A stretch of 58,318 bases of DNA from CAZMCC01 sp964564695 (GTDB taxonomy: Bacteria; Planctomycetota; Phycisphaerae; Phycisphaerales; UBA1924), in NCBI GenBank assembly GCA_964564695.1, contig CAZMCC010000010.1:1-58318 (forward strand). The letters run 5' to 3'. The first letter of the stretch is position 1. Every line of letters starts with the position of its first letter. The notes under the pieces are model-generated. The model made no database searches. It had not been told where the DNA came from and worked only from the letters and a program-made list of their open reading frames with translations. Made by a program: the position numbers and the translations under genes. This document shows positions 7,974 to 14,447 of the stretch, piece after piece.

Positions 7974-8737
7974 CGCGCCGCCCTGTCAACTTGCCTCCCG
8001 GGATCGACGACGCGGGAGGCGATCCGTTGTCGCCCGCCGAGCTCGCGGCGCTCTACGCGGCCGGTGCGCTCTCGCCGGCCGAGACCGCCGAGTTCGAGCG
8101 GCGCGTGGTCGCGGGTGAGGCGGCGTATGTCCGCGGTCTTGCCGATGTCGAGCCGATCCGCGATCGGCTGCTCGACGCGCTGGCCGCCGAGCAGATCACG
8201 CCGCCGCGTGACGTGCGCAAGGCCCTCGAAGGCCGCCTTGCCGCGGAAGAGTCCGACGACGACAACCCGTTTGCCGACGAGCACGATCACGAGCACGACG
8301 AATCGCACGAACTCGTCGGCGTTGGCGTCGGTGGTGGGGGGGCGCTCCCCGCCGGCGTCACCGTGCTCGGCGCCTCCACCGCCCGCTGGCGCCCCACCGG
8401 TCTCCGCGGCGTGCGCTACCGCACGCTCCTCGCCGACCGGCGCTCCAACCGGCGCACCATCATGCTCCAGATGGAGCCCGGCTCCGCCCTCCCCGACCAC
8501 GGGCACGCCGGCATCGAGGAGGTCTTCATGCTCACCGGCGACCTCGACATCGCCGGGCGCACGCTCGGCCCCGGCGATTACATCCGTATCGAACGCGGCG
8601 CCCGCCACGGCGTGCCCATCAGCCGCTCGGGCTGCACGTGCATCGTCATCTCGGATTACGTGCCGTTCCCGCTTTCGAGCTGGGTCGGGTTCGTCAAGAC
8701 GGCCGTGTTGTCGCTGTTTTCCAGGCCCAAGCGATGA
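7970..8737 (+). CDS. ChrR-like cupin anti-sigma factor
   Basis: About 255 residues with two parts. The N-terminal helical anti-sigma region (PLSPAELAALYAAGALSPAE..) has the layout of ChrR but lacks the usual HxxxCxxC zinc ligands. The C-terminal cupin has a metal-type set: PDHGHAGIEEVFMLTGDL (two His and a Glu) and RGARHGVP (His). Between them is an acidic, His-rich linker (ADEHDHEHDESHE), which looks metal-binding. It overlaps the sigma gene by ATGA. By analogy with ChrR it should hold its sigma inactive until a signal, such as singlet oxygen, peroxide or metal, is sensed by the cupin. The missing ligands make the mechanism uncertain. Confidence 0.85.
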   Translation: MTRRPVNLPPGIDDAGGDPLSPAELAALYAAGALSPAETAEFERRVVAGEAAYVRGLADVEPIRDRLLDALAAEQITPPRDVRKALEGRLAAEESDDDNPFADEHDHEHDESHELVGVGVGGGGALPAGVTVLGASTARWRPTGLRGVRYRTLLADRRSNRRTIMLQMEPGSALPDHGHAGIEEVFMLTGDLDIAGRTLGPGDYIRIERGARHGVPISRSGCTCIVISDYVPFPLSSWVGFVKTAVLSLFSRPKR

Positions 8738-8827
8738 GAGCCGCGAGCGCAAGCGAGCGAGAATGGCTCCCGCAAAAAAGAACCAGGCCCGCGTGATAGC
8801 GGGCCCGGCTTGAAGTTCTCGTCGTGC

Positions 8828-8849
8828 ACCGGGAGCTTGCGCTCCCGGT
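8828..8849 (+). terminator. likely bidirectional terminator
   Basis: Perfect 9-bp stem ACCGGGAGC/GCTCCCGGT with a TTGC loop, followed by TCGTTTATT, between the convergent anti-sigma and FKBP genes. The T-run is weak, so termination efficiency is uncertain. Confidence 0.65.
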
Positions 8850-8859
8850 TCGTTTATTC

Positions 8860-9753
8860 TCAGCGCCGGCGGGGGCCGACGTTCCGCAGGGCGATCATCT
8901 CGACCTCGATCGTCACCGGCGCGTTCAGCGGCGTGGGGCGGTTGGCCTGGGGCGGGGCCATGTTGATCTCCTTGGGGACGGTGATCTTCCGCTTGCCGCC
9001 GGGCTTCATGCCGACGAGGGCGTAGTCCATCGGGGCGTACTCGCCCGGGAGCCACACGTAGGGCTTGGCGGCGTCGAACTTCTCGACCTCAACACCCTTC
9101 TCGTCGAGGATGCGGTGCGAGGTGACGGCGATGAAGGTGCCGGCGGCGGCGTCGCCCTCGCCGACCTTGGTGTCCTCGTACTGCATGGCGCTCACGATCT
9201 CGATGATGAAGATGAGGTCGGAGTTGGGCGGGATGCTGCCGTCGACCGAGCCGCGTTCGGCGTAGCCGAGGGCGGAGGGGACGGTGAGCCTGCGGACGCC
9301 GCCGACCTTCATGCCGGGGATGCCCTTCTGCCAGCCGGGGACGAGGTCGGCGAGCGGGTAGACGGCGGGCTGGCCGCTGTCGTAGGACGACTCGAACTTG
9401 ACGCCGGTGGCGTTGAGGACGCCGTGGTAGTGGAAGCAGAGGGTGTCGGTGGCTTTGAGTTCGGGGCCGTCGCCGATCTTCATGTCCTCAACGATGAGCC
9501 CGCCTTCGAGCTCCTGGCGGTTGATGGTGGGCATGTTGGGCACGGGGATGGCGGCGGGCGGCGGGGGCATTTCGGGCTGGGCCGCGGCGGGCGGAGGGGT
9601 AGGCGCGGGGGGGGTGGGGGTCGGCTTGGGCTGACCGCCGGAAGCGGGCTGGGCGGCGCCGGGCTGGGTCGAGCCCGACTGGGCCGATGCGCCGGTGACC
9701 AGGGTCGCGGCGGCGACAAGAGCGAGAGCAACACGGGAGCGAACCAGGATCAT
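8860..9753 (-). CDS. secreted double-domain FKBP-type peptidyl-prolyl isomerase
   Basis: Catalyses cis-trans isomerisation of prolyl bonds, probably outside the cytoplasm. The 297-residue protein starts with a signal peptide (VALALVAAATLVTGASA) followed by a Pro/Ala/Gln-rich linker. Two FKBP domains follow. The first has TDTLCFHYHGVL, FESSYDSGQP, LVPGWQKGIPGMKVGG and PSALGYAERG...IPPNSDLIFIIEI. The second is shorter and degenerate (FDAAKPYVWLPGE, MKPGGKRKITVPKE), so it may be non-catalytic and bind substrate. AAAGGA lies 8 nt upstream of the ATG at 9753. It is convergent with the anti-sigma gene, separated by a terminator. Confidence 0.93.
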   Translation of the reverse strand: MILVRSRVALALVAAATLVTGASAQSGSTQPGAAQPASGGQPKPTPTPPAPTPPPAAAQPEMPPPPAAIPVPNMPTINRQELEGGLIVEDMKIGDGPELKATDTLCFHYHGVLNATGVKFESSYDSGQPAVYPLADLVPGWQKGIPGMKVGGVRRLTVPSALGYAERGSVDGSIPPNSDLIFIIEIVSAMQYEDTKVGEGDAAAGTFIAVTSHRILDEKGVEVEKFDAAKPYVWLPGEYAPMDYALVGMKPGGKRKITVPKEINMAPPQANRPTPLNAPVTIEVEMIALRNVGPRRR

Positions 9754-9856
9754 CGGTGAATTCCTTTCTTTGGCAGGGCGGGAGGATAGGACCCACGCCC
9801 CCCCACCAATCCACGGCGTCCGAGGGCGGTTTTTCGCCCGCTACGCTCGTCGCGGC

Positions 9857-10282
9857 GTGACCACAGACCCTTCACATTGGCCGCGGTGGTGCTGCGCGAT
9901 CCTCCGCGATTCCCGCGGACGGTTCGTGCTGGAACGGCGTCCGGCCCATGAGGTGGATCAGCCGGGGCTGCTCACCTGTTTCGGTGGCGGGCGCGAGCCG
10001 GGGGAAGACCCCGAGGCGTGCCTGCGGCGCGAACTCGTTGAGGAGCTGGGGTTCGTCGCGGGGGCGCTCGAGATGTGCGTCGAGTTGAGCACGCCGAAAG
10101 GTGTGGCGTGGTTCTACCGCGGCATGGGACCTGAGGAAGGCGCGGCGGCGGCGCTCGAGCCGGGATTCGGGGTCGAGTGGATCGAGCCGGGGGTGATGCG
10201 CGACGTGCGGATGGGGTCGTGGAATCTGGCGGCGATGGAGGCGGAGATGCGGGGGGAGAAGTGGGCGCGGGCGGATCTGTGA
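9857..10282 (+). CDS. Nudix hydrolase
   Basis: Hydrolyses a nucleoside diphosphate linked to another group; the substrate is unassigned. The protein is about 141 residues. The Nudix box is complete: GGREPGEDPEACLRRELVEE followed by LGF fits Gx5Ex7REUxEExGU. The preceding WCCAILRDSRGRFVLERRP is the typical first strand pair. The start is the GTG at 9857 (VTTDPSHWPRW); the frame upstream is antisense to the FKBP leader. It diverges from the FKBP gene. Housekeeping sanitation or cofactor turnover is likely. Confidence 0.9.
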   Translation: MTTDPSHWPRWCCAILRDSRGRFVLERRPAHEVDQPGLLTCFGGGREPGEDPEACLRRELVEELGFVAGALEMCVELSTPKGVAWFYRGMGPEEGAAAALEPGFGVEWIEPGVMRDVRMGSWNLAAMEAEMRGEKWARADL

Positions 10283-10555
10283 GGTGATGGGTGTCCGTGT
10301 GCGCGGGGCGCCACAGGTCCGGGGGACGGCGATGAGAGCCGGAAGCGGTAGCGCCCGGCCACGGCGACTGCGGTTGCGAAAGGGGCGTCGGCGTGGCCGG
10401 TTGCTGGCGCTGGGGGCTCTTATTGGGCAGAGCAGCGATGGGGGCGGTTGCCGTTGATCGGACGACCAACGCCGCCCGCTCGCTTGCTCGGCTGGACGCC
10501 GAGCAAGCATTTCCCCCTCCGCCCCCCCGACGTTGCGCAGGGGAATCCTCGGAAT

Positions 10556-10640
10556 CCCCTCGCTGACGCTCGGGGCTCGTGTTGGAACGGGGGGCGGAGG
10601 CCCGCCCCCCCACTCGCTTACGCTCCGGGTTCGTTTGGGA
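10556..10640 (-). repeat. GAGCGTMAGCGAG interspersed repeat
   Basis: On the minus strand two units occur, CCGGAGCGTAAGCGAG and CCCGAGCGTCAGCGAGG, separated by a G/C-rich inverted block (GGCGGGCCTCCGCC). In one frame such units read PERKRV and PERQRG. They resemble dispersed repeats and not a functional coding tail. Confidence 0.55.
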
Positions 10641-10787
10641 GAGGATGAGGGCGGCGACGCGGCGGATCTCGGCGGGGTGATTGAGGGGGTCCTGGGAGAG
10701 CGCGCTCGCGAGCTTGCACAGGGCGCTCAGGGCCTGGAGCCTGGCGCTTGCGCGGGCGATCGAGATGAGGAGCTCGTGCTCGTGCAT
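10640..10787 (-). other. possible small helical protein, end lost in repeat
   Basis: From the ATG at 10787 the minus strand reads MHEHELLISIARASARLQ and then ALSALCKLASAL and EIRRVAALILSQ, a pattern of amphipathic helices unlike the surrounding low-complexity frames. The frame then runs into the GAGCGTAAGCGAG repeat without a stop, so the natural C-terminus may have been overwritten. No family is recognised. The palindromes lie 30-210 bp upstream and could be its control region. Evidence is composition only. Confidence 0.3.
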
Positions 10788-10818
10788 GGGGTCCGGCCCT
10801 TGGCGAGGAAAGCAGTGG

Positions 10819-11000
10819 CCCTCTATAGAGGGGCGGGCGGACGGATTTGTGCGCACAAAGGCGCTCCGGTTCGGGGGCTCACGATCGGGAAGTGCTTGCG
10901 GGGGCGGGAGATAAAAAATCTGAATGTTGTGCGGGGAGGGGATGAAAGTGGGTCGCTTTTGTGCGCACAAACGCATAGATAGCGCTTTTGTGCGCGCAAA
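10819..11000. promoter_or_regulatory. cluster of palindromic operator-like boxes
   Basis: Perfect palindrome CCCTCTATAGAGGG at 10819-10832. TTTGTGCGCACAAA occurs perfectly at 10846-10859 and 10958-10971, with a one-base variant TTTGTGCGCGCAAA at 10987-11000. The last two centres are 29 bp apart. Fourteen-base perfect dyads repeated within 155 bp suggest binding sites for a dimeric regulator, but no regulator is adjacent. Confidence 0.5.
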
Positions 11001-11107
11001 GGCGATACTTGGGTCGAGGGTGCTCAAAGAACACCGAGAACGTCAGAGCCCGTCCTCGGTGGCACGTCGGAGTCGCGTGGCGAGACCGAGGTCGGACCTT
11101 CGCGGAC

Positions 11108-11938
11108 TCAGGTCCGGCGTCCGGGGGAGGGGGTTGCGCACTCGGGGCAGAGGGCGTCGGGCGCGAGGCCGCGGCGGTCGTAGCCGCAGCCTTCGCACGC
11201 GCCGCGGCGGTGGCGGCGGAAGCGGCGCACGGCGCCGGGGGCGGTGAGCAGCAGCCACCACGCGACGGCGTAGAAGGCGGTGTTGAGCGCGAGTTCGGGG
11301 TCGATGGGGCGGAGCGGAATGATGATGGGGTAGTCGGGGGGCCAGTCGGCCCAGCCGGGCTTGGGTGTGTTGCCGAACGCGAGGCCGCCGTGGACGACGT
11401 AGTCGTGGTTGAAGCCGCTGGTGGGGGCCGCGATGTTGTGCCCGTACACCTCGCACCAGAAGCAGCGCAGCGGCCAGCCGGAGGCCTTCGCGTGGAGCTT
11501 GTGTTCCTGCTTGTTGTCGGAGGGCCACGGGCGGTCCCCGGTGACCCACGGCGTGAGGCGCGAGCGCTCCCACCGTCGCGTCACCGACTCGGGTGTGGGG
11601 TTCACGGGGGGCGGCGCGGCGGGGGTGTAGTTCCCGAACGCCCGCAGGCGCGAGTAGGCGAACGTGACGCCGAACTCGTCGTTCGCGTGCATCTCGAAGT
11701 ACATGGTGTTGGGCGGGGCCTTGCCGCCGGAGTCAACGGCCGGCACGCCGCCGGGTCCGATGAGGCGCTCGCCCCAGCGGTCGTCGAGGCCGTCGAGAAA
11801 GCGGACGCGAGCAGCGAGGGCCGCGGCGACGACGAAGGTGGTGGCGAGGCCGAGGGTGATGTAAAGCGCGAGGCGGAGGACTCGGCGCCGGGAACGGGAG
11901 TGTGGGGCTCGGGGTGGCGGTTGCGGGGGGGCTTCCAC
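11108..11938 (-). CDS. membrane protein with C-terminal zinc ribbon (paralogue 3 of 3)
   Basis: About 276 residues, function unknown. A basic Pro-rich head is followed by one membrane helix (ALYITLGLATTFVVAAALAA), a roughly 170-residue extracytoplasmic region, a second helix (TAFYAVAWWLLLTAPGAV) and a basic stretch leading to a zinc ribbon CEGCGYDRRGL-x6-CPEC on the cytoplasmic side. This ribbon is common in Phycisphaerae proteins. The GTG at 11938 follows directly on the stop of the upstream paralogue, implying translational coupling. The outer region differs strongly among the three tandem copies, while helix-basic-ribbon architecture is kept. Confidence 0.72.
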   Translation of the reverse strand: MEAPPQPPPRAPHSRSRRRVLRLALYITLGLATTFVVAAALAARVRFLDGLDDRWGERLIGPGGVPAVDSGGKAPPNTMYFEMHANDEFGVTFAYSRLRAFGNYTPAAPPPVNPTPESVTRRWERSRLTPWVTGDRPWPSDNKQEHKLHAKASGWPLRCFWCEVYGHNIAAPTSGFNHDYVVHGGLAFGNTPKPGWADWPPDYPIIIPLRPIDPELALNTAFYAVAWWLLLTAPGAVRRFRRHRRGACEGCGYDRRGLAPDALCPECATPSPGRRT

Positions 11939-12652
11939 TCACGCCTCCGGGTTTGGTTGTGGCGCGGTGCCGCATTCGGGGCACGCGGCGGCGGCGTCCA
12001 GGCCGCGGCGGTCGTAGGCGCAGCGTGGGCACTGGCCGCGCATGGCGCGGCGAGCGGTGATCCGCATGCGGACGAGCGTGAAGAAGCCGAACCAGAGGGT
12101 GGCGTGCACGAGGGTGTTGAGCGCGAGGCCGTCCCAGAGCGGGCGATAGGGGAAGACGCGCCAGATCGGGCCGCGCGACTTGGGCACGACCCACGGGGCC
12201 CAGCTCCCGCCCGTCACCTGTTTACCGATGTCGTCGGCGACGTATCCCCAGAAGGACGTGAAGGGGACGCCGGCGGTGCCGATGGTGATGAAGCGGACGG
12301 GGTAGCCCATGTTGGACGCGTGGGGGTCGGCGAAGACCGGTAGCGGGGCGCCGGGGGCGAGGTAGGTGTCGTGGAGCGCGGGGCCGATGTGGTGCTGGAC
12401 GACCTCCTCCATTGGATCGCTGGTCTCGGCGATCGAGGGGACGATGACCCGGTACTCGGTCGTGGTGGGGAGCGTGAACCAATCCCCGATCCTGACGCGG
12501 AAGTCGAGGCGGCTGCGCCACGCGACGGTCGCGCTCGGCCGCGGCGAGGCGTTGCCGCCGAAGACGCCGCTGGCCAGCGACAGCACCACGCTCGACACCA
12601 GGCCAAGGATCAGGCTCCGCACCATTCGACGTCGCCATCGCACACGGGGCAT
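11939..12652 (-). CDS. membrane protein with C-terminal zinc ribbon (paralogue 2 of 3)
   Basis: About 237 residues, unknown function. N-terminal helix SLILGLVSSVVLSLASGVFG, an outer domain with no recognised family, a second helix TLVHATLWFGFFTLV, a basic region (RMRITARRAMRG) and the zinc ribbon CPRCAYDRRGL-x6-CPEC. The ATG at 12652 follows the upstream paralogue's stop by 23 bp, and its own stop abuts the next start, so the three genes look like one operon. The frame is open far upstream, antisense-like across the neighbours, but the hydrophobic segment and the paralogues place the start here. Confidence 0.68.
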   Translation of the reverse strand: MPRVRWRRRMVRSLILGLVSSVVLSLASGVFGGNASPRPSATVAWRSRLDFRVRIGDWFTLPTTTEYRVIVPSIAETSDPMEEVVQHHIGPALHDTYLAPGAPLPVFADPHASNMGYPVRFITIGTAGVPFTSFWGYVADDIGKQVTGGSWAPWVVPKSRGPIWRVFPYRPLWDGLALNTLVHATLWFGFFTLVRMRITARRAMRGQCPRCAYDRRGLDAAAACPECGTAPQPNPEA

Positions 12653-12675
12653 ATGTCCACTACCGCCCCGGCGTC

Positions 12676-13353
12676 TCACGGCTGCGAAGCCGGGGTACTC
12701 GTGGGGGTGCTCGTGGGGGTGCTCGCGGGGCCCGCGGCGTTGCACTCCGGGCAGGGGGCACCCGGGGCGAGCCCGCCCCGGTCGTACCCGCAGTGCTCGC
12801 ACCGCCCGCGGGCACGCCGGCGCCACCGGCGGATATCGGGACGGACGAGCGCGACGGCGACGCCGGCGAAGAGCGTGGCGAGAAGCCAGTGGGGGATTTC
12901 GAGGAAGCGGACGGTGCTGCCCTGGCGGCCGTCTTTGCGCACGCACAGGCCGAGGAGGCCGCACTCGTCCCAGGACTTCCAGTACGTGGATGGCGGTGGC
13001 GGCGCTCCGCGCCCGCCGACCTGTCCGGCGTGGGTGTACTCCCAGCCTTTCCAGGTGTCCCAGCCGGTCAGCTCGTCGCGCGCGGGCGCGAAGCTCTCGT
13101 AGCGCGAGCTGGCGAGCGCGACGTGGCCGCGGTTGTTGCCGAAGATGAGCGAGCGTGCGGTGAGGGACCAGGGCCAGGGGGATTCGGGCGTGATCGGGGT
13201 CTCGCGCGTGACGCTCCACTTGTACGTGAGGCCGTCGAAGCCCACGCGCCCGAAGCACCAGCCGGCGATGGATGCGCCCAGCAGCAGCAGCGCGAGCGCG
13301 GCGGCGGCGCGGCGGAGAAGGCGGCAGCGGGGGGGGTGGAGCGGGCGGGACAT
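12676..13353 (-). CDS. membrane protein with C-terminal zinc ribbon (paralogue 1 of 3)
   Basis: About 225 residues, unknown function, first of the tandem triplet. Helix ALALLLLGASIAGWCFG, an outer domain, helix WLLATLFAGVAVALV, a basic stretch RRWRRRARG and ribbon CEHCGYDRGGL-x6-CPEC. The C-terminus carries a small TPTS repeat encoded by GTGGGGGTGCTC units, probably slippage-prone. It lies 16 bp downstream of the UbiA-type gene on the same strand and may belong to the same transcript. The topology (ribbon inside, variable domain outside) is inference from charge distribution. Confidence 0.7.
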   Translation of the reverse strand: MSRPLHPPRCRLLRRAAAALALLLLGASIAGWCFGRVGFDGLTYKWSVTRETPITPESPWPWSLTARSLIFGNNRGHVALASSRYESFAPARDELTGWDTWKGWEYTHAGQVGGRGAPPPPSTYWKSWDECGLLGLCVRKDGRQGSTVRFLEIPHWLLATLFAGVAVALVRPDIRRWRRRARGRCEHCGYDRGGLAPGAPCPECNAAGPASTPTSTPTSTPASQP

Positions 13354-13368
13354 GGCGTGTGTGGCCGG

Positions 13369-14400
13369 TTACCGCGGCACGACGTCCGGCATGCGGAAGT
13401 ACACGAGCAGGATCACGGTGATGCCGCCGAAGACGACGGCCGCGAGCTGGAAGGGGCGGTCGTGGGCGGCGAGTTCGGTGGGGTCGTCGTAGTCGCCGCG
13501 TTCGAGGAGGACGATGCAGCGCAGCAGGGCGAAGACGGCGGGGAGCATCGTGAGCCAGAGCAGGTTCAGGCCGCCGAGCTTGTAGAGCTCTTCCTGGGAT
13601 TGGACATAGCCGGAGTAGGTGATGAGGGTGGCGACGGCCGTGACGACCACGACCATGCGGAGCATCTCGTCGGTGTAGACCTGGTGCACGGCCCGCACGC
13701 TGGCGGCGCCCTCGGCCGAGCCCATGGTGCGGCGTTCGCCCAGGCGCTTGCCGAAGGAGAGGAACATCGCGAGGAAGAGGGTGGAGTTGAGCAGCCACGT
13801 GCTGGGGGCGATGCCGACGGCGGCGCACCCGCCGAAGGCGCGGAGGACGAAGCCCATCGCGAGGCACAGGACATCGGCCATGACGACGCCCTTGAGGGCG
13901 AAGGAGTACAGCGTCACGTTCAGGGCGTAGGCGGACACGCAGAGGGCGACCCATTTGCGGACCTCGGGGTCGAGCGCGAAGATGAGGGCGGAGGCGCCGG
14001 CGACGAGGGCGAGGGCGAAGACGCCGGCCTGGGAGGGGGAGACCTCGCCGCAGGCGATGGGGCGCCAGCGCTTGCGCGGGTGGGCGCGGTCTTTTTCGAC
14101 GTCGACGAGGTCGTTGAGGATGTAGCAGGCGCTGGAGACGAGGGCGAAGATGGCCGCGGCGATGGCGGCGGCGCCCAGGGCGTGCTCCTTGGGCATTTTG
14201 AGGGTGGCGAGGCCGTAGAGGGGGCCGATGAAGACGAAGACGCTCTTGGCCCACTGGGTGGGGCGGGCGAGCTTGAGGAGGGCGAGGGGGAGTGGGCGGC
14301 GCGGGCGGTCGGGGGGGCGGCCCGTGGGGAGGGTGGTCCCGTTGGTCCCGTCGGTGGTGGAGGCGCCCGGGGTCATGCCTGTGATCATCGGACCGGTCAT
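13369..14400 (-). CDS. UbiA-family prenyltransferase, decaprenyl-phosphate phosphoribosyltransferase-like
   Basis: Polytopic membrane enzyme of about 343 residues that transfers a group to or from a polyprenyl chain. The aspartate motif NDLVDVEKDRAHPRKRWRPI matches NDxxDxxxDxxHPxKxxRP, typical of the branch with 5-phosphoribosyl-monophospho-decaprenol synthases, and LKLARPTQWAKSVFVF is that branch's N-terminal signature. A second Asp-rich region (HQVYTDEMLR) and 8-9 helices follow. The ATG at 14400 is preferred; an upstream start would overlap the divergent GH20 promoter. It leads the zinc-ribbon triplet. A DprE1/E2 partner is not visible, so the polyprenyl-sugar role is inferred. Confidence 0.82.
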   Translation of the reverse strand: MTGPMITGMTPGASTTDGTNGTTLPTGRPPDRPRRPLPLALLKLARPTQWAKSVFVFIGPLYGLATLKMPKEHALGAAAIAAAIFALVSSACYILNDLVDVEKDRAHPRKRWRPIACGEVSPSQAGVFALALVAGASALIFALDPEVRKWVALCVSAYALNVTLYSFALKGVVMADVLCLAMGFVLRAFGGCAAVGIAPSTWLLNSTLFLAMFLSFGKRLGERRTMGSAEGAASVRAVHQVYTDEMLRMVVVVTAVATLITYSGYVQSQEELYKLGGLNLLWLTMLPAVFALLRCIVLLERGDYDDPTELAAHDRPFQLAAVVFGGITVILLVYFRMPDVVPR

Positions 14401-14447
14401 GCGGGTAGACGATAGCAAAGGCCGCGCGGGGGCGGAGGCGGCGTATC

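Larger units (their letters stand above)
10283..11107. other. 825-bp gap without a secure gene
   Basis: No protein with recognisable homology lies here. The gap holds GAGCGTMAGCGAG repeats near 10556-10640, three TTTGTGCGCACAAA-type boxes, a 14-bp palindrome at 10819 and a short helix-forming frame (minus strand, ATG at 10787). The rest is GC-rich filler with no visible conserved structure. Confidence 0.6.

Noticed and set aside
8824..9759. Gly/Val-rich plus-strand frame opposite the FKBP gene
   Set aside because: Antisense of the isomerase and its Pro-rich linker; no conserved motif.
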